NCBI GenBank assembly: GCA_943326825.2
Contig: CALPUT020000216.1
Coordinates: 1-5,086 of the forward strand
Origin: Chryseobacterium gleum
GTDB taxonomy: Bacteria; Bacteroidota; Bacteroidia; Flavobacteriales_D; Crocinitomicaceae
DNA length: 5,086 bases
Direction of reading: 5' to 3'
The position numbers and the translations under genes are program-made. Positions 1 to 5,086 of the stretch are shown here, in pieces. Positions within the stretch are counted from its first letter, which is position 1. Each line of letters starts with the position of its first letter. Under the pieces are notes generated by a model. The model was not told the DNA's origin. It saw only the letters and a program-made list of their open reading frames with translations, and did no database searches.

Positions 1-13
1 ATTTTAGAATGAT

Positions 14-21
14 TACCTTTG
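14..21 (+). promoter_or_regulatory. Promoter -7 box of the helicase gene
   Basis: The sequence TACCTTTG matches the Bacteroidota/Flavobacterium -7 consensus TAnnTTTG at every fixed position. It lies 19 bp before the helicase ATG, which implies a leader of only about 15 nt. The partner -33 element (TTG/TTTG) would fall left of the window edge, so only half of the promoter can be seen. The motif match is direct; its use as a promoter is inferred. Confidence 0.6.
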
Positions 22-40
22 AATATTAAATCAAAAATTC

Positions 41-1183
41 ATGTCTTTTTCGTCTTTAGGATTATCAGAAGCGTTATTATCTGCGTTAGTTCAACAAAAT
101 TATTCAGCACCTTATCCAATTCAAAAGGAAGCAATTCCAGCAATTTTGGATGGGAAAGACATTCTTGGTATTGCTCAAACTGGTTCTGGTAAAACAGCAA
201 GTTTTGCTTTGCCTATTCTTGAGTTATTCCAACAACCAATGAAGGTGAAGAATCGCCACATTAGTGCTTTGATTCTTGTACCAACTCGAGAACTTGCCAT
301 TCAGGTAAATGATGTTTTTAAAGCATTAGGAAGTAATCTTCCAAAACGAATTAAGACGATGGCTGTTTATGGCGGTGTTTCAATTAACCCTCAGATGATT
401 GGAATGCAGGGAGTTGATGTTTTAGTAGCAACTCCTGGCCGTTTATTAGATTTAATTTCTCATAAAGCTCTTTCATTAGCTGAAGTAAAGACTTTGGTGA
501 TTGATGAAGCTGATAAAATGTTGAATTTAGGTTTTGAGGAGGAAATGAAAGAAATTTTCAAATTACTTCCGATTAAACGTCAAAACTTATTGTTTTCGGC
601 AACATTAAGCGAAAAGATAGAGGATATTAATAACATACTTTTAACCGATCCTGTTGTCATAAAGATCGAAGCTACAGAAGAGAATCTTGATTTAATAAAA
701 CAATTAGCCTATACAGTTTCAGAGGAGAGGAAAGGTCCACTTTTACGATATCTGATTAAAGAAAATAAAATGATGCAAGTGTTAGTTTTCACTTCTTCAA
801 CACATAAAGCGGATAGTGTGGTTGTGAAACTAAAACACAATGGAATCAATGCAAAAGCTATTCATAGTAAGAAGAGTCAAGAAGCTAGAAATCTTGCACT
901 TTCACAATTCAAGGAAGGAAAATTACGCGTTTTGGTAGCAACGGATTTGATTGCTCGTGGAATTGATATTCAATTTTTACCTTATGTAATAAATTATGAA
1001 TTGCCTCGATCACCAAAAGATTACGTTCACAGAATTGGTAGAACGGGAAGGGCAGAAGCAACAGGTGAAGCATTTTCATTAATTTCTCCTGATGAAGAAC
1101 ACCATTTCAAAGTGATTCAAAAGAAAATGAAAAAGCAAGTCGAAATTTTAGATGGAAACGCAATTGATTTGCATGGCTTTTAA
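41..1183 (+). CDS. DEAD-box ATP-dependent RNA helicase
   Basis: This is a superfamily 2 RNA helicase that uses ATP to unwind short RNA duplexes, typically in ribosome assembly or mRNA turnover in the cytoplasm. All core motifs are present in order: upstream Phe3 and Q-motif Gln28 (PYPIQ, where PTPIQ is usual), Walker A AQTGSGKT 45-52, PTRELA 81-86, TPGR 131-134, DEAD 155-158, SAT 186-188, motif IV LVFTSS 248-253, motif V ATDLIARGID 300-309 and motif VI HRIGRTGR 330-337. The start is firm because an in-frame TGA at 20-22 lies just upstream and no earlier ATG is available; no Shine-Dalgarno is visible. At 380 residues it is little more than the two RecA-like lobes. It ends about 43 residues after motif VI without the long Lys/Arg/Gly tail seen in many RhlE/CsdA relatives. 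It belongs to the RhlE-like branch by general resemblance, but the exact orthologue is not assigned. It converges on the dehydrogenase gene. Confidence 0.96.
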   Translation: MSFSSLGLSEALLSALVQQNYSAPYPIQKEAIPAILDGKDILGIAQTGSGKTASFALPILELFQQPMKVKNRHISALILVPTRELAIQVNDVFKALGSNLPKRIKTMAVYGGVSINPQMIGMQGVDVLVATPGRLLDLISHKALSLAEVKTLVIDEADKMLNLGFEEEMKEIFKLLPIKRQNLLFSATLSEKIEDINNILLTDPVVIKIEATEENLDLIKQLAYTVSEERKGPLLRYLIKENKMMQVLVFTSSTHKADSVVVKLKHNGINAKAIHSKKSQEARNLALSQFKEGKLRVLVATDLIARGIDIQFLPYVINYELPRSPKDYVHRIGRTGRAEATGEAFSLISPDEEHHFKVIQKKMKKQVEILDGNAIDLHGF

Positions 1184-1185
1184 TT

Positions 1186-1225
1186 TTTTCTTCCCCCTTT
1201 GGAGGGGGACTGAGGGGGAGGAAAA
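1186..1225. repeat. C-run/G-run inverted repeat in convergent gap
   Basis: A five-C run (1193-1197) is followed by two copies of AGGGGGA (1203-1209 and 1213-1219) spaced 10 bp apart. The C arm can pair with either copy. The short hairpin is 1192-1198 with 1203-1209, 7 bp around a TTGG loop. The long one is 1186-1198 with 1213-1225, 13 bp including one G.T pair and a 14-base loop. It lies between the ends of two convergent genes, where transcripts from both sides would stop. The T tract is on the left and the A tract on the right, the reverse of a bidirectional intrinsic terminator, so neither strand has a U-run after the hairpin. From memory, similar C5/G5 elements recur between genes in flavobacterial genomes; this has not been checked here. 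Confidence 0.6.
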
Positions 1226-1246
1226 TTCCCAATCATATCAAAATGA

Positions 1247-2182
1247 TTAAAATCTGTCTAAAATTTTATCAGCTAACACATTACTCAATTTAAAATAGCT
1301 TTCATTTGTCCAGCCGCCAATGTGTGGAGTTAGAATGACGTTATCTGCATTCAATAGGTATTGAAAAGGTGCGGGTAAATCTTGCTCGAAAAATGATTCG
1401 AAACTTGTTTTTTCGTATTCTAAAACATCCAATCCAGCTCCTAAAACTTTTCCTGATTTCATAGCTTCTACTAAGGCTTCAGCATTCACAATTTTCCCTC
1501 GTGATAGATTTAATAAGAAAATAGGTTTTTCCACTTTATCGAAAAAAGCTTTGTCTGCGTAATAAATTGTTTCGGCATTTTGAGGCACATGAAAACTGAT
1601 TACATCGGCTTGATCTAAAATAGCATCTAACGTGCATTCTTTTACGAAATCACTTCCAAAACTGTCTTTGTATTTATCGTAAGCAATTACATTTACGTCA
1701 AATCCTCTTAATTTTTTTGCAAATGCTTTACCGTTATTTCCATAACCAATAATTCCAACCGTTTTACCATCTAATTCAATTCCTCGATTTCCTTCTCGAT
1801 CCCAAATACCTTTTAGAATCTCATTGTTCGATTTTTTGAAATTATTCATTAATGACAAAAGCATCCCTAAAGCATGTTCAGCAACCGCATTTCGATTTCC
1901 TTCCGGTGAATTGAAAAGTGTAATATTTCGACTTTCACAATAAGGAATGTCAATATTTTCCATTCCAGCACCTGAACGAGCAATAAATTTTAAATTCGGA
2001 GCAAATTTTAAAAAAGAGTCATTCATCGGAAAACGGGAACGAATAACAATTCCATCAACTTTATTAGCTAATTCTTGGCAAGTTTCAAGGGATAATTCTT
2101 CAGCATGAATACAATTATGCCCAGCTTTTTCAAGACGTTCAGCTAAAATTGGGTGAACCTCGTCTAAAAATAAAATTTCCAT
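1247..2182 (-). CDS. D-isomer 2-hydroxyacid dehydrogenase (phosphoglycerate dehydrogenase-like)
   Basis: This is an NAD-dependent oxidoreductase that interconverts a D-2-hydroxyacid and its 2-keto acid in the cytoplasm. The nucleotide-binding Rossmann fold shows GYGNNG at 146-151 and an acidic residue, Asp169, at the end of the next strand, which favours NAD over NADP. The family catalytic triad is intact: Arg228 in LSRG, Glu257 in LDVLEYE and His287 in TPHIGG. The N-terminal half (about 1-100) forms the substrate domain together with the extreme C-terminus. At 311 residues it has no C-terminal ACT domain, so serine feedback as in E. coli SerA is not expected. About 20 residues between Glu257 and His287 form a somewhat long loop (FESFFEQDLPAPF). 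The ATG lies 9 bp after the mgtE stop, so the pair is probably one transcript. No serC neighbour is present, so a role in serine synthesis is possible but unproven and I withhold serA. Confidence 0.92.
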   Translation of the reverse strand: MEILFLDEVHPILAERLEKAGHNCIHAEELSLETCQELANKVDGIVIRSRFPMNDSFLKFAPNLKFIARSGAGMENIDIPYCESRNITLFNSPEGNRNAVAEHALGMLLSLMNNFKKSNNEILKGIWDREGNRGIELDGKTVGIIGYGNNGKAFAKKLRGFDVNVIAYDKYKDSFGSDFVKECTLDAILDQADVISFHVPQNAETIYYADKAFFDKVEKPIFLLNLSRGKIVNAEALVEAMKSGKVLGAGLDVLEYEKTSFESFFEQDLPAPFQYLLNADNVILTPHIGGWTNESYFKLSNVLADKILDRF

Positions 2183-2191
2183 GATGAATGT

Positions 2192-3547
2192 TTAAATGTG
2201 ATAAAGAAGCATTCCTACAGTGAAGTAGATAAAAAGACCTAATACATCGTTCAAAGTAGTAACGAAGGGTCCGGTTGCTAATGCAGGATCGATTTTGTAT
2301 TTCGCTAAAACCAATGGTATCAACGTTCCGAAAATTGCTGCAAAGAATATCGTCACAAATAATGAAATACTAACTACAAATCCTAAAGTTGAATTTCCTA
2401 ATATAAATGTTGCAATTCCGTAAATGATAATAGCTAAAAATGAACCATTTAATAATCCTACCAACCCTTCTCTCGCTAATTTTTGAAAGATATTATTGAA
2501 CTGAATATTTCCTTTCGCCAATGATTGTACAACGATTGCAGAAGATTGAACTCCTACATTTCCTCCCATGGCTGTAATCAAAGGAATAAAAGAAGCTAAT
2601 AATGGTACTTTACTAATTCCAACAGAAAAACCAGAAATTACTTGAGCGCCAAGAACTCCTCCAAACATTCCGATTAATAACCATGGAAGACGAGCACGCA
2701 TTGCACGCCAAACAGTCGCATTTTCCTCAATTTTTTCAGAGATACCTGAAGCCATTTGGAAATCTTTGTCCGCTTCTTCTTTTATGATATCTACAACGTC
2801 ATCAATTGTGATACGACCAACTAGTTTATTTTGTAAATCAACAACAGGAACGGTAACCAAGTCATATTTATCCATCACTTGCGCTACTTTTTCACTAGAA
2901 TCGCTTGTTTTTACGGAAATAATATTTTTACTTTGGAATAAATCTCTGATTAAGGTTTTAGTATCTGCGAATAACAATCTTTTAAGAGAAAGTATTCCGA
3001 CTAATTTATTGATATCATCTACAACGTAGATTGTATAAACATTTTCGACATTTTCAGCTTGTCTTCTTAATTCGACTAAACATCTGTTTACAGGCCAATC
3101 CACTCGAACTTGAATAAACTCTTTCTGCATCAAACCACCGGCCGTATCTTCGTCGTAATTTAATAATTCAACGATATCTTCTGCAGCTTCATCATCATCC
3201 ATTTGGGAGATAACTTCCTGAATTTTATCATCGGAAAGTTCTCCTAAGATATCTGCAGCATCATCTGAATCTAGATTTTCAAGCTGGTCGGCAATTTCTT
3301 TTGTAGATAAGGATGCTAAGAATCGATCACGAACATCTTCATCAAGATTCATTAATACATCGGCCTGCTGATCTTCGGTAAATTGAAAATAAACATAGCG
3401 CGCTTCATCATTCGTTAATTGATCTAATAAATCGGCGATATCAGCAAAGTGCAAATCGTGTATATGCTCAATAATCCATGAGTTGTTTTGATCAACTATG
3501 GCCTGACGAAATTCTTCTAAAAATTCTTTCGTGAGCTCGAAACGCAT
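2192..3547 (-). CDS. mgtE: Magnesium transporter MgtE
   Basis: This is an inner-membrane, homodimeric Mg2+ channel whose cytoplasmic domains sense intracellular Mg2+ and close the pore when it is plentiful. The full family architecture is visible in 451 residues, the usual length. It has a helical, strongly acidic MgtE N domain (about 30-132) ending in EDTAGGLM (133-140), then two CBS repeats (about 140-198 and 200-256), a linking plug helix (about 257-285), and five hydrophobic segments near 287-308, 314-340, 362-383, 388-414 and 425-450. The conserved PLITAMGGNVGVQ stretch (322-334) and the IDPALATGPFVTTLND stretch (419-434) are present. Asp434 is probably the pore Mg2+ ligand equivalent to Asp432 of the Thermus protein (alignment from memory). 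It has its own candidate promoter and a very short leader, so there is no room for a Mg2+-sensing riboswitch; regulation is probably at the protein level. It is the first gene of a likely pair with the dehydrogenase. Confidence 0.97.
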   Translation of the reverse strand: MRFELTKEFLEEFRQAIVDQNNSWIIEHIHDLHFADIADLLDQLTNDEARYVYFQFTEDQQADVLMNLDEDVRDRFLASLSTKEIADQLENLDSDDAADILGELSDDKIQEVISQMDDDEAAEDIVELLNYDEDTAGGLMQKEFIQVRVDWPVNRCLVELRRQAENVENVYTIYVVDDINKLVGILSLKRLLFADTKTLIRDLFQSKNIISVKTSDSSEKVAQVMDKYDLVTVPVVDLQNKLVGRITIDDVVDIIKEEADKDFQMASGISEKIEENATVWRAMRARLPWLLIGMFGGVLGAQVISGFSVGISKVPLLASFIPLITAMGGNVGVQSSAIVVQSLAKGNIQFNNIFQKLAREGLVGLLNGSFLAIIIYGIATFILGNSTLGFVVSISLFVTIFFAAIFGTLIPLVLAKYKIDPALATGPFVTTLNDVLGLFIYFTVGMLLYHI

Positions 3548-3563
3548 GACAATTTTGTTTTTG

Positions 3564-3594
3564 CAAAGATAGCTTTTTGCTTTGAAGAAAGAAA
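3564..3594 (-). promoter_or_regulatory. Candidate promoter of mgtE and dehydrogenase
   Basis: Read on the minus strand, TATCTTTG (3571-3564) matches TAnnTTTG exactly. After a 19-bp spacer upstream there is TTTC (3594-3591), one base off the TTTG -33 element. The box ends 16 bp before the mgtE ATG, giving a leader of roughly 12 nt. The promoter lies in the 118-bp gap after the OmpA-like gene; the rest of that gap shows no strong hairpin or small gene. The use of this site is inferred from the motif and its placement. Confidence 0.55.
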
Positions 3595-3665
3595 CCTTTT
3601 ATAAAAACTTAGCAATTTGGAAATATTGGGAGTTATTAATTATTTATGGAAATTAAATTTTTTAC

Positions 3666-4490
3666 TTATTTTTTCACACTAAAAACAACATCAACACGTC
3701 TATTTTGTTGGCGTTCTTCTTCTGTATATTCAGGGGATACAACAGGAAGTGAATTGCTATAACCTTTGAAATCTAAACGACTTGGTTCAATTCCACCTTT
3801 AATTAAAATATCGTAAACTGCACTAGCTCTTTGAACAGATAAAGTCATATCATCATGACAGCAAACATGTCCACGTATCAATGCAGATACACTTTTATTT
3901 CCTGCTAAAAATTTATATAAGGCATTGATTTCATCTTCTGAACCAGGAATCAAATTAGCAGTTCCTCCATAGAATTTCACATCCAAAACGATTGGTGTTT
4001 CGGAAGTAAAATTTTCTCTAAATTTGGCTAAATTGACATTTTCACTTTTTTCTAGATAAGCTGGTTCTTGGTCAATTTGTTTAGGTTTTTCATTAAAATA
4101 ATAAGTGATTTCAACTTTTCTTAGTTTTGCCAATTCATTCGTTTTTAAATCAATTGATGATGGATATAGTTCTCCAAATGAATTGGTTGATTCTACATTA
4201 ACTCCTTTTGATTTCACGAGTTTCAGTAAAGTATTTAATCTATTTAATGATAATTTTTCATTTGAAATGATACTTCCAATTGTATCAGTATATGAACTTA
4301 TGTTTTGGATTTTAAAATCTGGATTTTTACATTTTTGGAGAAAATCATTTAATCTTTTTAATTCGTTTTTTTGGAGTTTGAAGGAATTCGTTTCAAAGTA
4401 AACAGTATATATTTCCTTGTTTTGAGAAAAAACAAAATTTTGAAATAAACTGATTGAAATAAGTAAGATTAGAAATTTCATATGATTCAT
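3666..4490 (-). CDS. Secreted protein with two OmpA-like domains
   Basis: This is an exported envelope protein, probably periplasmic or outer-membrane associated; its precise job is unknown. Residues 4-22 form a signal peptide (MKF, then a hydrophobic core, ending VFS before Gln23). The absence of a lipobox Cys points to signal peptidase I rather than a lipoprotein. Met4 is an equally good start. The canonical OmpA C-terminal domain spans about 167-273, with LDVKFYGGTANL, LSVQRASAVYDIL (Arg221), and NRRVDVVF at 263-270. Residues 27-133 repeat the same fold in degenerate form: YTVYFETNSFKLQ, YTDTIGS (Asp69), LSLNRLNTLL (Arg84), LRKVEITYYF. In OmpA the Asp and Arg at these two spots bind diaminopimelate of peptidoglycan. 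Domain 1 keeps both, while domain 2 has GHVCCHDD (207-214), with Cys210 in place of the Asp. No N-terminal beta-barrel is present. It has its own candidate promoter and no clear terminator, so some read-through into mgtE is possible. Confidence 0.88.
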   Translation of the reverse strand: MNHMKFLILLISISLFQNFVFSQNKEIYTVYFETNSFKLQKNELKRLNDFLQKCKNPDFKIQNISSYTDTIGSIISNEKLSLNRLNTLLKLVKSKGVNVESTNSFGELYPSSIDLKTNELAKLRKVEITYYFNEKPKQIDQEPAYLEKSENVNLAKFRENFTSETPIVLDVKFYGGTANLIPGSEDEINALYKFLAGNKSVSALIRGHVCCHDDMTLSVQRASAVYDILIKGGIEPSRLDFKGYSNSLPVVSPEYTEEERQQNRRVDVVFSVKK

Positions 4491-4501
4491 TTATATTGAT
4501 G

Positions 4502-4535
4502 TAAATATAACGATTACGGAAAGTTTAGTTACAAA
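4502..4535 (-). promoter_or_regulatory. Candidate promoter of the OmpA-like gene
   Basis: On the minus strand TATATTTA (4509-4502) matches seven of eight positions of the -7 box pattern TAnnTTTG. A TTTG at 4535-4532 could be the -33 element with a 22-bp spacer, at the long end of the reported flavobacterial range. The -7 box ends 11 bp before the ATG at 4490, or 20 bp before the alternative start at 4481. The short leader with the first ATG makes the second Met a reasonable alternative start. The -33 element overlaps the U-tract of the upstream nrdA terminator. Confidence 0.4.
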
Positions 4536-4569
4536 AAAAGGTGTCTGAGAAAAATCAAAGACACCTTTT
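4533..4569 (-). terminator. Intrinsic terminator of nrdA
   Basis: A perfect 11-bp stem pairs 4559-4569 with 4536-4546 around a 12-base loop. Read on the minus strand the stem is AAAAGGTGTCT and its complement, followed directly by a run of seven T (4539-4533), partly inside the stem. It begins 22 bases after the nrdA TAG. The GC-containing stem followed by a U-tract is the classic Rho-independent layout, and it separates nrdA transcription from the OmpA-like gene. Confidence 0.85.
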
Positions 4570-4591
4570 GGTATAAAATTTATGTCAAGTT

Positions 4592-5086
4592 CTAGCCAGA
4601 ACACATTTCACATGCATCAGGATTGTCTAATGAACATGCTATAGCAGCTTGTTGTTCTTCAACATCAGCAGCGATTGTGTTTTGAACCATTGATTTATCA
4701 ACTGTAAATTTAATTGCATCAGTTGCAGCTTTTGTACGTAAGTAATACATACCTGTTTTCAATCCTTTTTCCCATCCGTAGAAATGCATTGAAGTTAATT
4801 TTCCAAAGTTTGCATTTTCCATGAATATGTTTAATGATTGAGATTGGCAAATATATGCACCTCTATCAGCTGCTTGATCAATCACTGCTTTTTGAGAAAT
4901 TTCCCATGCAGTTTTGTACAAGTCTTTTAAGTTTTGAGGAATGTCAGAAATGTTTTGGATAGATCCACTTGTCGACATAATTGTTTGACGCATTTCTTTA
5001 GTCCATAAACCTTCTTTCACTAAATCTTTTAATAAGTGTTTGTTTACTACGATAAATTCACCTGATAATACACGACGTGTATAAAC
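4592..5086 (-). CDS. nrdA: Ribonucleotide reductase large (alpha) subunit, C-terminal part
   Basis: This is the C-terminal part of the class I ribonucleoside-diphosphate reductase catalytic subunit, which reduces NDPs to dNDPs for DNA synthesis in the cytoplasm with the radical-bearing beta subunit. Only the last 164 codons are present. The reading frame stays open to the window edge (first residues VYTRRVLSGEF), so the true start lies beyond base 5086; a GTG at 5020 is an internal Val codon. Family signatures are RGAYICQSQSLNIF (76-89 of the fragment), GWEKGLKTGMYYLRT with the adjacent tyrosines (114-115) that relay the radical from the beta subunit, and the C-terminal CEMCSG, whose cysteines (159 and 162) form the swinging redox pair that re-reduces the active site. 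The stop is TAG. A strong terminator follows. The beta subunit gene nrdB is not in the window and would be expected upstream, off the right edge. The class I assignment is firm; the Ia subtype is likely. Confidence 0.95.
   Translation of the reverse strand, partial: VYTRRVLSGEFIVVNKHLLKDLVKEGLWTKEMRQTIMSTSGSIQNISDIPQNLKDLYKTAWEISQKAVIDQAADRGAYICQSQSLNIFMENANFGKLTSMHFYGWEKGLKTGMYYLRTKAATDAIKFTVDKSMVQNTIAADVEEQQAAIACSLDNPDACEMCSG

Noticed and set aside
1231..1248. Inverted repeat AATCAT/ATGATT as a terminator of the dehydrogenase gene
   Set aside because: The stem is only 6 AT-rich base pairs, overlaps the stop codon, and is followed on the minus strand by GGGAATTTT rather than a U-tract; it is too weak to call.
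2766..3029. Open frame of 87 codons on the plus strand
   Set aside because: It lies entirely antisense to the CBS domains of mgtE, has a Ser/Thr/Leu-rich composition typical of a shadow frame, and shows no recognisable domain.
3564..3584. CAAAG/CTTTG inverted repeat around the mgtE -7 box as an operator
   Set aside because: Five base pairs with an 11-base loop are expected by chance in such sequence, and no regulator binding motif is recognised.
3548..3665. Mg2+ riboswitch upstream of mgtE
   Set aside because: The candidate promoter leaves a leader of about 12 nt, and the gap contains no set of paired helices resembling an M-box.
4105..4401. Open frame of 98 codons on the plus strand
   Set aside because: It is antisense to the first domain of the OmpA-like gene and is Phe/Ser-rich, as expected from reading AT-rich coding DNA backwards; it has no family features.
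4592..5020. A complete 142-residue gene starting at a GTG
   Set aside because: The frame continues without a stop to the window edge and the extra residues match the nrdA family, so this is a fragment of a longer gene and the GTG is an internal Val codon.

Overview
This is an AT-rich stretch of ordinary bacterial chromosome, most likely from a member of the Bacteroidota, class Flavobacteriia. The evidence is as follows. No clear Shine-Dalgarno sequence precedes any start codon. Matches to the Bacteroidota -7 promoter box (TAnnTTTG) lie close upstream of three genes. The ribonucleotide reductase C-terminus and the OmpA-like protein are of a kind I associate with that class. The genus cannot be fixed from this window.

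Layout from left to right. A plus-strand DEAD-box RNA helicase (41-1183) has a perfect TACCTTTG promoter box just upstream. It converges on a minus-strand group, and the 63-bp convergent gap holds a compact C-run/G-run inverted repeat that does not look like a standard terminator. On the minus strand, read from the right, the window opens with the last 164 codons of a ribonucleotide reductase large subunit (nrdA), which runs off the right edge and ends in a Cys-x-x-Cys tail. A strong intrinsic terminator follows. Next comes a secreted protein with two OmpA-like domains, then a two-gene unit: the magnesium channel mgtE and, 9 bp downstream, a D-2-hydroxyacid dehydrogenase related to phosphoglycerate dehydrogenase.

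The functions are housekeeping: RNA remodelling, dNTP synthesis, Mg2+ homeostasis, an NAD-linked dehydrogenase and a cell-envelope protein. I see no phage, insertion sequence, CRISPR array, tRNA/rRNA gene or defence system, and no gap above 300 bp without a gene. The least ordinary features are the tandem OmpA-like domains, where the second replaces the usual T-D pair with V-C-C; the convergent-gap repeat, which can fold in two exclusive ways; and the compact junction where the nrdA terminator U-tract touches a candidate promoter for the OmpA-like gene. I do not think the window contains a new biological system.
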